Made by a program: the position numbers and the translations under genes. A DNA stretch of 64,000 nt, from positions 25,548 to 89,547 of the forward strand of contig CAKUUM010000002.1 of the NCBI GenBank assembly GCA_934692905.1, written 5' to 3'. This DNA is from an uncultured Bacteroidales bacterium (GTDB lineage Bacteria > Bacteroidota > Bacteroidia > Bacteroidales > Paludibacteraceae). Position 1 is the stretch's first letter. Every line of letters starts with the position of its first letter. Below the pieces are notes generated by a model. The model was not told the origin of the DNA. It searched no databases and worked only from the letters and a program-made list of their open reading frames with translations. Below are positions 17,219-25,821 of the stretch, piece by piece.

Positions 17219-18004
17219 TTATCTCTCTATTTTTTCTGCCACCCCGTTCACTGGAGCCGCAATTTTCGCTATCCGCCGCAATTTCGGTCGGAACCGGTTA
17301 TTCTTCACCGTTGGATTTGTCAATGCCACCCCAATGCAGTACTTGCTCATTTTCAGCTGTTTAACATGTAGCGCACGTAGAATCTCCGCCATTTCCGAGG
17401 GCTGATTTCCGTCCCGTTTGAGTTCAATCACCACCACCTCACCCAGTGCCGCCGTCTTACCCGTCTGCACATTCTCCCAGCGCAGCGCGGTATCAATCGT
17501 CAGTCGTTCTGTCATTCCCCTGTTAACCAACGTAATACGCTCAAAACGGGTGCGCAACTGTGGCTGCAAACTCGCAACCTCGTACCACGACTTGCCCTTC
17601 AGCCATGCGCGTTGTTTCTCGTCAACTGCACGTAAATCCGTGGTATTCACCTCAATACGTTTCTTTTTAGTGCGCCCTTTGTTCGTCTTGTTCTTCACCT
17701 CCAGGAAGGTCAGATGCGAGTCCACATACGTACGCACACGTATCTTCTGCCGGCGCAACTGACGGTCATGGTGCCGGATATACATCTGCATATCAGGCGT
17801 GTCATAGTACAACGTATCGTATGCCGCAATTCGCTTACCGTCAACATCTTGCACATAATAATCTGCCTGTGCCATGCGGAGTATGTCGGGCAACAGCCGC
17901 GCGGGAGCCACAAACTTGGTGTCAACCCGGTTCATCAGTTTTACCCCCTCCATCTCGGCAAGCGAAATCGGCATCATATCATTCATCACTGAACGCATAC
18001 TCAA
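17219..18004 (-). CDS. VTC/TTM-domain polyphosphate polymerase family protein
   Basis: The 261-residue protein is a complete triphosphate-tunnel-type VTC domain. Charged tunnel residues are visible in order: RVDTKF (Lys30), the YDTPD strand (68-71), KIRVRTY (Arg89, Arg91), FLEVKNK (Glu102, Lys104), TRFER (about 152-156), TIDTALRW (Asp171), VVIELKRDG (Glu194, Lys196) and MSKYCIG (Ser220, Lys221). In yeast Vtc4 this fold makes polyphosphate from ATP. There is no SPX domain and no membrane segment. The start overlaps the upstream gene by 26 bp; Met codons at 17998 or 17986 are alternatives. Its substrate here is inferred. Confidence 0.9.
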   Translation of the reverse strand: MSMRSVMNDMMPISLAEMEGVKLMNRVDTKFVAPARLLPDILRMAQADYYVQDVDGKRIAAYDTLYYDTPDMQMYIRHHDRQLRRQKIRVRTYVDSHLTFLEVKNKTNKGRTKKKRIEVNTTDLRAVDEKQRAWLKGKSWYEVASLQPQLRTRFERITLVNRGMTERLTIDTALRWENVQTGKTAALGEVVVIELKRDGNQPSEMAEILRALHVKQLKMSKYCIGVALTNPTVKNNRFRPKLRRIAKIAAPVNGVAEKIER

Positions 18005-18425
18005 ACACTTTCACCGAATACAACTTCCCGTTAGGCAGATAGTTGTATTGTTTTTTCTTGGTGCCGTTGTTATTATATTCGTATTTCCGGATGCGAATAG
18101 GCTTGTCTTTGTCATTGTACACTACCTCTCGCGCCACGAACCCCTCATCGTTATATTCTATGGTCACCCGCTGCACCTGCCCGTAGGTGGCATATTCTAT
18201 CTCCTCCACTTTGCGCCCGAGTGAGTCGTACACGGTTATGTGGTCCAGCCAGCGCGTCTTCGCCTTGGCGTCGGTATTCCACTCGCGGATGGTCAGATTC
18301 TTGCGTTTGGCGCGCTTGGCAAGTGTCTCGGGCGAGACATCCGCATATGCCAACAGTGGAACCAACAGCCCCAACACCAATAATTGGCACGCACGCGGCA
18401 CATTTATCTTTATTGTCTTCACCAT
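17979..18425 (-). CDS. Secreted hypothetical protein heading the VTC operon
   Basis: The 148-residue protein has a signal peptide (INVPRACQLLVLGLLVPLLAYA) and a mature part with strand pairs resembling short YD/toxin-wall-type repeats (ITVYDSLGRKVEEIEYATYG, VTIEYNDEGFVAREVVYND, RIRKYEYNNNGTKKKQYNYLPNGKLYSVKVFEY). I do not recognise a named family. Start 18425 has a purine-rich AAAAAGGAT just upstream. It is the first gene after the promoter at 18513-18544. Confidence 0.75.
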   Translation of the reverse strand: MVKTIKINVPRACQLLVLGLLVPLLAYADVSPETLAKRAKRKNLTIREWNTDAKAKTRWLDHITVYDSLGRKVEEIEYATYGQVQRVTIEYNDEGFVAREVVYNDKDKPIRIRKYEYNNNGTKKKQYNYLPNGKLYSVKVFEYAFSDE

Positions 18426-18512
18426 ATCCTTTTTATATAGCACAATACTCACAATATACGCATATCGCTTTCATTTTGGCAAATCAGCACCCGCATTATC
18501 CGCTTTTCGGCA

Positions 18513-18544
18513 CAAAAGTACACATTTTTTCTGACTTATCCAAA
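18513..18544 (-). promoter_or_regulatory. Promoter of the VTC/DUF4956 operon
   Basis: On the minus strand TTTG (18541-18544), 20 nt, TACTTTTG (18513-18520), a full consensus match. It is back-to-back with the promoter of the SpoIID/LytB gene. Confidence 0.85.
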
Positions 18545-18574
18545 TCCTTCCCGATGGGCAATCTTGCTTTGTGT

Positions 18575-18606
18575 CTTGTGCATCCACAAAAAATATCGTA
18601 CCTTTG
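18575..18606 (+). promoter_or_regulatory. Promoter of the SpoIID/LytB gene
   Basis: CTTG (18575-18578), 20 nt, TACCTTTG (18599-18606), 32 bp before the start codon. It is divergent from the VTC operon promoter. Confidence 0.8.
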
Positions 18607-18638
18607 TGCCTGTAAATTTTTTATAACAAACTGATAAT

Positions 18639-19757
18639 ATGGATATTCGTGTAGGTATTCTTACGGCGCCGCATATTGATTACGAGTTGCGCGGCGACAC
18701 ATTTTTGCTCAAAAAAGTGCGCATAGGTATCGGATTTCATTGGGACCGCGAAGAGGACCAGTTGTTCGAGGGGAAACTGGAGATTCGCAAGAACCCCGAC
18801 GGCACGGAAACCGCTGTCAATGTGATAGATGTAGAGAAATACCTCACATCCGTCATCACCTCCGAGATGTCAGCCACTTCGTCCATCGAGTTGCTCAAGG
18901 CGCACGCCGTCATCTCGCGCAGTTGGGTCTTGCGCCCCATCCTGACGCCCGCCGCCAAGGTGGTACCCGCGCCCGATTTCACGGACGAAAACGGCACCAC
19001 GCACCACATCACGTGGTACGAGCGCGATGCACATATCGGTTTTGATGTCTGCGCCGACGACCACTGCCAGCGCTACGAGGGCATCACGCGCCGCGACCGT
19101 CACCCCGAGGCGGCGGAACGGGTGCGCGAAGCCGTCCTTTCCACACGGGGGCAGGTGCTCGCTTGTGACAATGAGATTTGCGACACGCGCTTCTACAAGA
19201 GTTGCGGCGGACGGACAGAACTCTTTGAAAATGCCTGGGCACCAATCCATTACCGCTATCTCGATAGCGTCGAATGTCCCTACTGCGACACGCACGACCG
19301 CAAGGTCCTCTCCCAGGTCCTCAACGACTACGACCTCGAAACGCAGGATTTCCATCGCTGGGAAGTGCGTTATTCGCAAAGCGAACTCTCTGATATTGTG
19401 CGCGATAGGTCGGGCATTGACTTCGGTCGCATCATTGAATTGCGCCCTGTCAAACGCGGACCCTCCTACCGCATCTACGAACTGGAGATTGTCGGCACCA
19501 AACGCCGTATGATTGTTGGCAAAGAACTGGAAATCCGCAAGTGGTTGAGCCGTACTCACCTCTACAGCAGTGCTTTCGATGTTTCTTTCACCCCCTCACC
19601 GAACTGCGGGGACGGCGAGTTTGTCCTCCGCGGCAGAGGATGGGGACATGGCGTGGGGCTTTGCCAGATTGGCGCGGCGGTTATGGCGGACAAAGGGTTT
19701 ACTTACGAACAGATTCTTGCTCACTACTTCCCGCACAGCACCTTGAAGACCTTGTAG
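18639..19757 (+). CDS. SpoIID/LytB domain protein (peptidoglycan-remodelling family)
   Basis: The 372-residue protein carries the SpoIID signature: VEKYLTSVITSEMSATSSIELLKAHAVISRSW near residues 68-98 and the C-terminal GRGWGHGVGLCQIGAAVMADKGFTYEQILAHYFP. SpoIID of Bacillus is a lytic transglycosylase; the Glu in ITSEM corresponds to its catalytic Glu. An insertion with Cys/His pairs (CADDHCQRYEG, CDNEICDTRFYKSCGG) is typical of the Bacteroidota branch. No clear signal peptide is seen. It is monogenic between its own promoter and the next one. Confidence 0.9.
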   Translation: MDIRVGILTAPHIDYELRGDTFLLKKVRIGIGFHWDREEDQLFEGKLEIRKNPDGTETAVNVIDVEKYLTSVITSEMSATSSIELLKAHAVISRSWVLRPILTPAAKVVPAPDFTDENGTTHHITWYERDAHIGFDVCADDHCQRYEGITRRDRHPEAAERVREAVLSTRGQVLACDNEICDTRFYKSCGGRTELFENAWAPIHYRYLDSVECPYCDTHDRKVLSQVLNDYDLETQDFHRWEVRYSQSELSDIVRDRSGIDFGRIIELRPVKRGPSYRIYELEIVGTKRRMIVGKELEIRKWLSRTHLYSSAFDVSFTPSPNCGDGEFVLRGRGWGHGVGLCQIGAAVMADKGFTYEQILAHYFPHSTLKTL

Positions 19758-19790
19758 TATCTCGTGGTTTTCTCGGGGTAAGTGTATGAG

Positions 19791-19845
19791 ATTAGTATGT
19801 GGTTAGTATGTGATTAGTATGTGATTAGTATGTGATTCCGCCGAC
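19791..19845. repeat. 11-bp tandem repeat array, locus 3 (five units)
   Basis: Five perfect or near-perfect 11-bp units: ATTAGTATGTG at 19791, GTTAGTATGTG at 19802, then ATTAGTATGTG at 19813, 19824 and 19835. It lies between the SpoIID/LytB stop and the symporter promoter and overlaps no gene. Confidence 0.95.
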
Positions 19846-19883
19846 CTTGTCGGGAGGATATGCGGGGCTGCCGGGGGGTACAG

Positions 19884-19915
19884 GTTGCCCATATCAGATT
19901 TTTTGACTACCTTTG
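19884..19915 (+). promoter_or_regulatory. Promoter of the symporter and downstream lipopolysaccharide-core genes
   Basis: GTTG (19884-19887), 20 nt, TACCTTTG (19908-19915). It lies 38 bp after the last 11-bp repeat unit. Confidence 0.8.
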
Positions 19916-19969
19916 CCGCTGCTATCCCGCAAACAACAGGGACGGCGCAAATAAAAAGACGTATAGACT

Positions 19970-21418
19970 ATGCAACCTTTCATCATTCTTCTTGTTATTG
20001 CAGGGTATTTCGCCCTGCTGTTCACTATTTCGTATATCGCGGGGCGCAAGGCGGATAACGCAGGCTTCTTCTCGGGCAACCGCAGCAGCAACTGGCTGCT
20101 TGTAGCCATGTCCACCATCGGCGCAGCCATTTCGGGCGTTACTTTTGTCAGCGTACCCGGTATGGTGGCTACATCGGGCTTTGCCTATATGCAGATGGTT
20201 CTCGGATTCACCGTGGGGCAACTCATCATCGCCTACGTACTCATACCGCTCTACTACAAACTCAACCTGACTTCTATCTACCAGTACCTGCAACAGCGGT
20301 TTGGAATGATGAGTTACAAGACAGGGGCATGGTTCTTCTTCATCAGCAAGATGCTTGGGGCAAGCGTGCGCCTTTTTGTGGTGGGCGAGGTACTCCAACT
20401 GCTGGTTTTCGGACCATTGGGCGTACCCTTCTGGGCAAACGCAATCTTCACGGTGTTGATTGTGTACCTGTGCACCTTCAAGGGGGGCGTTAAGTCCCTG
20501 ATATGGACGGACTTGCTGAAGACGCTGTGCCTCATATTCTCCGTGGCGTTGTGTATTTGGTTCATCTTGCGCTCGGGTGTCTCTGTCGAGGGTTGGAGCC
20601 ATAGTCCCATGACAAGAACGTTCTTTTTCGACAACCCCAAAGAGGGCACTTTCTTCTGGAAGCAGTTCCTCGCGGGCATCTTCCTCGTGGTGGCGACCAC
20701 GGGCTTGGACCAGGACCTCATGCAGCGGACGCTCTCTTGCAAGAACTATCGCGAGAGTCAGAAGAACATCATCGTGGGCGCACTCATGCAGATTGTTGTC
20801 ATCGGGCTGTTCCTTGTATTAGGCTATCTGTTATATAGTTACGCCGCTCAAACGGGTGTGGACATCTCCGGCTTGAAGGGCGATGATGTCTTCCCCTATC
20901 TGGCAACGGGCAACTACTTCCCCGTCATTGTGGGTGTCTTGTTCATTGTGGGCTTTATTGCAGCGGCATATTCGGCTGCAGGTAGTGCATTGACCGCCCT
21001 TACGACCTCGTTTACAATAGACATACTTGGACAGGAGCACGCCAAAAGTGAGGCACAACTTACCCGTACACGCCGTATCGTACACGCGTCCATGGCGGTA
21101 CTGATGGCGGTATGTATCTATGTGATACATTTGTTGAACGATGACTCTGTCATACAAACGGTGTACAAAGTGGCAAGTTACACCTACGGACCCCTGCTCG
21201 GCATGTTCTGTTTTGGCATCCTCACCCGCTGGCAGGTCCACGACAAGTGGATTCCCTTGGTGGCTGTCTTGGCTCCCGTCATCACGTGGGTGATAGATGT
21301 GAACTCCGCCGCATGGTTCAACGGCTACGTATTCTCACACGAGCGACTGATACTCAACGCCTTGCTAACCTTCATCGGCATGATGTGTCTTATAAAAACG
21401 AGAACAGAAAAGATTTAG
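19970..21418 (+). CDS. Sodium:solute symporter family protein
   Basis: The 482-residue protein has about 13 hydrophobic segments and SSS-family features: GRKADNAGFFSGNRSSNWLLVAMSTIGAAISGVTFVSVPG near residues 25-65, a conserved TTGLDQDLMQRTLSCKN segment near 245, and AAAYSAAGSALTALTTSF near 335 corresponding to the Na+-binding TM8 (Ser/Thr pair). Substrate cannot be predicted; relatives carry sugars, amino acids or solutes. The next gene begins 25 bp downstream. Confidence 0.92.
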   Translation: MQPFIILLVIAGYFALLFTISYIAGRKADNAGFFSGNRSSNWLLVAMSTIGAAISGVTFVSVPGMVATSGFAYMQMVLGFTVGQLIIAYVLIPLYYKLNLTSIYQYLQQRFGMMSYKTGAWFFFISKMLGASVRLFVVGEVLQLLVFGPLGVPFWANAIFTVLIVYLCTFKGGVKSLIWTDLLKTLCLIFSVALCIWFILRSGVSVEGWSHSPMTRTFFFDNPKEGTFFWKQFLAGIFLVVATTGLDQDLMQRTLSCKNYRESQKNIIVGALMQIVVIGLFLVLGYLLYSYAAQTGVDISGLKGDDVFPYLATGNYFPVIVGVLFIVGFIAAAYSAAGSALTALTTSFTIDILGQEHAKSEAQLTRTRRIVHASMAVLMAVCIYVIHLLNDDSVIQTVYKVASYTYGPLLGMFCFGILTRWQVHDKWIPLVAVLAPVITWVIDVNSAAWFNGYVFSHERLILNALLTFIGMMCLIKTRTEKI

Positions 21419-21443
21419 TACGGACAATTAGAATACCATATAT

Positions 21444-22049
21444 ATGAACTTTGTAGAACTCAGCAACCACATCTTCAGCACCGCGGTGCAGGATTATCAC
21501 AAGACGGACAACGTCGATGCCCCCATTCACAACCCCTACGCGGAGGGCACCATAGAGCATGACTTGTACCTCAAGAACTGGATTGACACCGTGCAGTGGC
21601 ACCTTGAGGACATTATCCGCGACCCGCAAATAGACCCCGTGGAGGCATTAGCGCTCAAGCGGCGTATCGACCATAGCAACCAGGAGCGCACTGACCTTGT
21701 GGAGCGCATCGACTCCTATTTCTGGGAGCAGTTCCACAACATCCAGCCGCAACCGGATGCTAAAATCAACACCGAGAGCCCCGCATGGGCTATCGACCGG
21801 CTGAGTATTCTGCACGTGAAGATTTACCACATGCAGGAGCAGGTCAACCGCACCGATGTCAGTGCCGAACAGCACGAAAAGTGTGCCCAAAAACTTGCGG
21901 TACTCCGCGAGCAGTTGCAGGATATGACCACCTCTATCAACCAGTTGTTGTCGGATTACGCATCGGGTGCGCGAATCATGAAGGTCTATCGCCAGATGAA
22001 GATGTACAACGACCCGACCCTCAATCCTGTCCTTTACGGGAAGAAGTAA
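21444..22049 (+). CDS. DUF4254 protein of the lipopolysaccharide-core cluster
   Basis: This 201-residue, mostly helical protein has the DUF4254 hallmarks: NPYAEGTIEHDLYLKNWIDTVQWHLEDIIRDP near residues 30-60, RIDHSNQERTDLVERID near 74, and SPAWAIDRLSILHVKIYHM near 111-129. The family has no known activity but is regularly encoded next to GT9 heptosyltransferase-type and InaA-type kinase genes in Bacteroidota, as it is here. No signal peptide or membrane segment is seen. Confidence 0.9.
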   Translation: MNFVELSNHIFSTAVQDYHKTDNVDAPIHNPYAEGTIEHDLYLKNWIDTVQWHLEDIIRDPQIDPVEALALKRRIDHSNQERTDLVERIDSYFWEQFHNIQPQPDAKINTESPAWAIDRLSILHVKIYHMQEQVNRTDVSAEQHEKCAQKLAVLREQLQDMTTSINQLLSDYASGARIMKVYRQMKMYNDPTLNPVLYGKK

Positions 22050-22053
22050 CAGC

Positions 22054-23043
22054 GTGAAACGCCTGCTCATCATACGTTTTTCTGCCCTTGGCGATGTGGC
22101 AATGCTCGTACCCGTGGTGCGTGCGCTGGCTGCGGCGTACCCCGACTGGGACATCACCGTCCTCTCGCGCAAACAAACGGCACCCCTCTTCGAGGGCTTG
22201 GCAGGCAATGTCCACTATTTCGGAGCAGACTTGCGCGGCAGACACCATGGCATTGCGGGACTGAATACCTTGCTGCAGGATATAGGTTACAAGCAGTTCG
22301 ACCTCGTTGCAGACATGCACAATGTGCTGCGCAGCAAGTATTTGCGTTTCCGTTTCTTCCTATCGGGCAAGCATATCGCCGCCATTCACAAGGGACGCCT
22401 GTCCAAATGGTGGCTCACCCGCACCCATAATGTCAGCCATCCCCTGCCCACCACCATTGAGCGGTATTGCAATGTGCTTAGCCGCTTGGGGTTCACCATA
22501 TCATTACAACCTGCAACACCAACAGACACAGACACACTTTCACCCAAAGCGGGCATAGGTATCGCACCCTTTGCCGCCCACACGGGCAAGATTTACCCGT
22601 TGGATAGAATGGAAGAAGTGGTGCGTCTGTTGTCCGAACAGGGAGAGAAAGTCTGGCTTTTCGGTGCCGGTGAGAAAGAGAAGGCAGTCTTGCATGACTG
22701 GGAAACCAAATATCCTAATGTGGAATCCTTGGCAGGTCGCTACACGATGGCGGAGGAAATCGAGCGCATGCGCCATCTGCGCCTTATGCTCACTATGGAC
22801 TCGGCGAATATGCACCTCGCCTCTATTGCGGACACGCGCGTGCTCTCCATATGGGGTGCCACACACCCTGCCGCAGGATTCCTTGGCTATGGGCAGAATG
22901 TCGGAGACTGCATTCAGTATGACCTCCCATGCCGCCCGTGTTCTGTCTATGGCAATAAGCCATGCCGCTTCGGCGAGTACTATTGCCTTGACATCGACCC
23001 TGCGTATGTTGTATCACGTATCAACAAAGCCCTATGCGAGTAG
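22054..23043 (+). CDS. Glycosyltransferase family 9 (ADP-heptose:LPS heptosyltransferase-like)
   Basis: The 329-residue product begins at GTG, 4 bp after the previous stop. It has the N-terminal RFSALGDVAMLVPVVRAL motif for the acceptor side and a C-terminal nucleotide-sugar domain with IAPFAAHTGKIYPLDRMEEVVRLL and the highly conserved LTMDSANMHLASIADTRVLSIWGATHPAAGF. Near the C-terminus lies a cluster of Cys (LPCRPCSVYGNKPC). It probably adds a core sugar on the cytoplasmic face. It overlaps the kinase gene by 10 bp. Confidence 0.93.
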   Translation: MKRLLIIRFSALGDVAMLVPVVRALAAAYPDWDITVLSRKQTAPLFEGLAGNVHYFGADLRGRHHGIAGLNTLLQDIGYKQFDLVADMHNVLRSKYLRFRFFLSGKHIAAIHKGRLSKWWLTRTHNVSHPLPTTIERYCNVLSRLGFTISLQPATPTDTDTLSPKAGIGIAPFAAHTGKIYPLDRMEEVVRLLSEQGEKVWLFGAGEKEKAVLHDWETKYPNVESLAGRYTMAEEIERMRHLRLMLTMDSANMHLASIADTRVLSIWGATHPAAGFLGYGQNVGDCIQYDLPCRPCSVYGNKPCRFGEYYCLDIDPAYVVSRINKALCE

Positions 23044-23747
23044 TTATTGCGCCTGAATATGAGCACCTGCGCACGTGGATAGAGGCATTGCCCGAGGATT
23101 TCGAATCGCAAGGCAAAGTCATCTATGATGCCCGCAATCAGATACGTGTGATAACACTGCCCGACGGACTGCAAGTAAACGTGAAGAGGTATCACGCACC
23201 GCGATTTGTCAACCGACTCATCTACACCTGTCTGCGCCCGCCCAAAGCCCGGCGCGCTTACGACAACGCACTCCATCTGCAACGCTTGGGCATACCCACC
23301 CCCACCCCTGTCGCATACATTCTTTGTGGTCGCCCACTGCTTGCCGAGAGTTATCTTGTCACTCTTCAATCCCCGCTCAAACGTAACTTCTATGAATTCC
23401 GGCACCATCCGCTGGCGGGTTACGAGGATATTGTATGCCGGTTCGCGCGTTTCACGGCGGATATGCATAGGCAGGGGGTACTCCACCTCGACTATTCCCC
23501 TGGGAATATACTGTTCGACGTCATAGACGGGCAAGCGCATTTCGCACTTGTGGACATCAACCGTATGCGCTTTGGAAAACCGGTCAGTCGGCGCGAGGCA
23601 TGCCGTAATTTCTGCCGGCTATGGGGAAAGCAGGACTTTTTCGAACTCTTGGGACGTGAATATGCCATCGCCCGCGGTTGGAATGTGGAAGATACACAGC
23701 GCCTTGTCATTCACTATTGGAAACGGTTTTGGAGGCATCGCAAATGA
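23034..23747 (+). CDS. Lipopolysaccharide kinase, InaA/WaaP family
   Basis: The 237-residue protein has the kinase-like catalytic loop HLDYSPGNILF (about residues 152-162, HxDxxxxN) and the metal-binding LVDINRMRF. Upstream it has VKRYHAPRF, which supplies the ATP-contacting Lys. Such enzymes phosphorylate Kdo or heptose in the lipopolysaccharide core. Its order after DUF4254 and GT9 is the standard Bacteroidota arrangement. It overlaps the next gene by ATGA. Confidence 0.9.
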   Translation: MRVVIAPEYEHLRTWIEALPEDFESQGKVIYDARNQIRVITLPDGLQVNVKRYHAPRFVNRLIYTCLRPPKARRAYDNALHLQRLGIPTPTPVAYILCGRPLLAESYLVTLQSPLKRNFYEFRHHPLAGYEDIVCRFARFTADMHRQGVLHLDYSPGNILFDVIDGQAHFALVDINRMRFGKPVSRREACRNFCRLWGKQDFFELLGREYAIARGWNVEDTQRLVIHYWKRFWRHRK

Positions 23748-24616
23748 ATAGTGTCAGCGTTGTCATTCCCAATTACAACGGGCGGTTACTTCTGGAGCAG
23801 TATCTGCCTTACCTCTTTCGTGCCTTGTCCTATGGCTCTTGTGTTCATCAGAGTGAAGTGATTGTGGTGGACGATGCTTCTACCGATGATTCCGTGGCCT
23901 ACTTGTCAGCCCGTTGGCAGCAGGTGCATGTATTGCGGAATAGTCACAACCTCGGCTTCAGCAAGTCCGTCAATAGGGGTATCCGCCTTGCGCAATACGA
24001 TGCCGTATGTGTTCTCAATACGGATATGCAACTTGCAGAAAACTATTTCGAAGTACTCCTCCCCATGTTGCAGGGCAATGTGTTTGGTATCTACTGTGCC
24101 ATTCGCGACCCGAAAACAGGGGCTATTATAGAGGGGCGGAAGCAACCGCTCATCCGGCACCACAAACTTACATACCGTGACTTGTCAGGAGAGCGGGAGG
24201 AAGGAGAGTCTATGTATCTGTGCGGGGGAAACGCTCTTATCAACAGGCAACGTTTGGTGGCACTCGGAGGCTACGACGAGCAGTTCAGCCCGTTCTATTT
24301 TGAGGATATGGACCTGTCCTTGCGCGCCAGGCAGAGAGGGTGGACCTCTATCTATACCGCACGCACATCGTGCCTACACCAACACGCTGCCACTATCGGC
24401 ACACACTTTTCTCCGCAGGATGTGCAGGAGATATTTCTGCGCAACCGGGTGTATATCAATTACCGTTACTTGTCCGGCATTACTTGGCTGCTGTTTATGG
24501 CAAGTGCCTGTTTTCACGCCTTGCAGGAAATCATTTGCCACAAGCCGTATCGTCCGTATGGCAAGGCGCTGCGACACTTGGCGGATAGCAGGCCAACTGC
24601 AGACTCAGCAGAATGA
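23744..24616 (+). CDS. Glycosyltransferase family 2
   Basis: The 290-residue GT-A protein starts NSVSVVIPNYNGRLLLEQYL. It has VVDDASTDDS for nucleotide binding, the VLNTDMQL metal-site region near residue 93, and CGGNALINRQRLVALGGYDEQFSPFYFEDMDLSLRARQRG, the ED-type catalytic motif. Start 23744 overlaps the kinase stop by 4 bp. The final ~50 residues include a hydrophobic segment. The 3' end overlaps the convergent O-antigen ligase gene by 86 bp. Likely part of core or O-antigen assembly. Confidence 0.9.
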   Translation: MNSVSVVIPNYNGRLLLEQYLPYLFRALSYGSCVHQSEVIVVDDASTDDSVAYLSARWQQVHVLRNSHNLGFSKSVNRGIRLAQYDAVCVLNTDMQLAENYFEVLLPMLQGNVFGIYCAIRDPKTGAIIEGRKQPLIRHHKLTYRDLSGEREEGESMYLCGGNALINRQRLVALGGYDEQFSPFYFEDMDLSLRARQRGWTSIYTARTSCLHQHAATIGTHFSPQDVQEIFLRNRVYINYRYLSGITWLLFMASACFHALQEIICHKPYRPYGKALRHLADSRPTADSAE

Positions 24617-25814
24617 CAGAGATAAATTGTGGTTGCAGGTGGTCGCCAAGCGGCTCAAACATCATCTGAATGAACAGCGCCACAAGAAACATCCATACGT
24701 ACAGCCGCATATCCCGTGTGGGCATCACTATTGCAGCCACGAAAAACAGCAGCAGGGTGATAATGCCAAACAAGCCGAACTCCAACCATATTGTCAGAAA
24801 AGCATTGTGCGGGTGATGCGTCATCATGCTTTTACCCCACGGAATGAATTCGGGTACGGACATTATCCCTCTCACAAACCCTTCATAAGCGATGTCATCA
24901 TGATACATCTGCTCTACGAACTCCGTACTCATGGTAGAGACACCATACCCCAGACACGGATGCTCGGCAATCATACGCGCCGAGTAATTCCATACGGGCA
25001 GACGCGGATTCTTTAACATTACATCTGCTTCCAGACGCTGATTCTGTAGCACCAGCACGGTCAATAGTGCCACAATGCCTATGCTGAGAGCAATACTGTA
25101 AGCCTTTTTGATTTTCCATATATAGGTCATGCCAAATACACCCACAATCAATAGGGAAGTGATAAAACCCGCACGCCCTACGGATAGCAGCACATAGCAC
25201 CATAGTATAATCATCGCCACTCCTACGCACTCTTTCACCCACCTGCGGAATGGCTGGTGCAATATCCAAAAACCGATGATAATGGCCGTGTTCATATACA
25301 GGTTAATCACCATGTGTGAGTTGATTTTCTCTGCTCGCACGCGGTTATATAGCAGGGTATCAAAAGGAAACATCGGGTGGCACTCCATATAGTAGTAGGT
25401 ATTCAGTCCTACAATATACAGACCGACAAGCAGCATCACATACCCCACATATTGTAGCCTGAATTTGTCACTGAATCCCAATATCCCGCCCACGCCTACG
25501 GCAATAAACATAATATGGCGGTCCAATTGGTGCCAGAAGTAGTTTGTGGGTGGAGTCTTGTCCCATAATTGCCATGCAGGCAACATCAGGAACAGGAGTA
25601 TCAATGTCACATACACCCACTTGTCCCGTCCCCAACGCCATCCGCGCCACCGTTGGTTGACAACGTAGTCCAACACATAGCCAATACCCAGAATATAATG
25701 TCCCGTCCGTTGGATGTTACTGTACCCGAACGGCATGGATGCCGCCACTATCAATAGCCCCACTACGGGCACGAAAGCAAGGATTGACTTATATAGTTCT
25801 TTGTTCTGCATCAC
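24531..25814 (-). CDS. O-antigen ligase family protein (WaaL-like)
   Basis: The 427-residue protein has about 11-12 membrane segments and a large periplasmic loop between the last ones (about residues 285-350). The loop carries SARMIAEHPCLGYGVSTMS and MTHHPHNAFLTIWLEFGLFG, the H-NAFL motif of WaaL/Wzy_C proteins. It would join glycan from an undecaprenyl carrier to lipid A-core, or polymerise repeats. It is the final gene of the leftward grpE-dnaJ-envelope run, and its last 86 bp are antisense to the GT2 gene. Confidence 0.88.
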   Translation of the reverse strand: MMQNKELYKSILAFVPVVGLLIVAASMPFGYSNIQRTGHYILGIGYVLDYVVNQRWRGWRWGRDKWVYVTLILLFLMLPAWQLWDKTPPTNYFWHQLDRHIMFIAVGVGGILGFSDKFRLQYVGYVMLLVGLYIVGLNTYYYMECHPMFPFDTLLYNRVRAEKINSHMVINLYMNTAIIIGFWILHQPFRRWVKECVGVAMIILWCYVLLSVGRAGFITSLLIVGVFGMTYIWKIKKAYSIALSIGIVALLTVLVLQNQRLEADVMLKNPRLPVWNYSARMIAEHPCLGYGVSTMSTEFVEQMYHDDIAYEGFVRGIMSVPEFIPWGKSMMTHHPHNAFLTIWLEFGLFGIITLLLFFVAAIVMPTRDMRLYVWMFLVALFIQMMFEPLGDHLQPQFISVILLSLQLACYPPSVAAPCHTDDTACGK

Positions 25815-25821
25815 AATGCGG

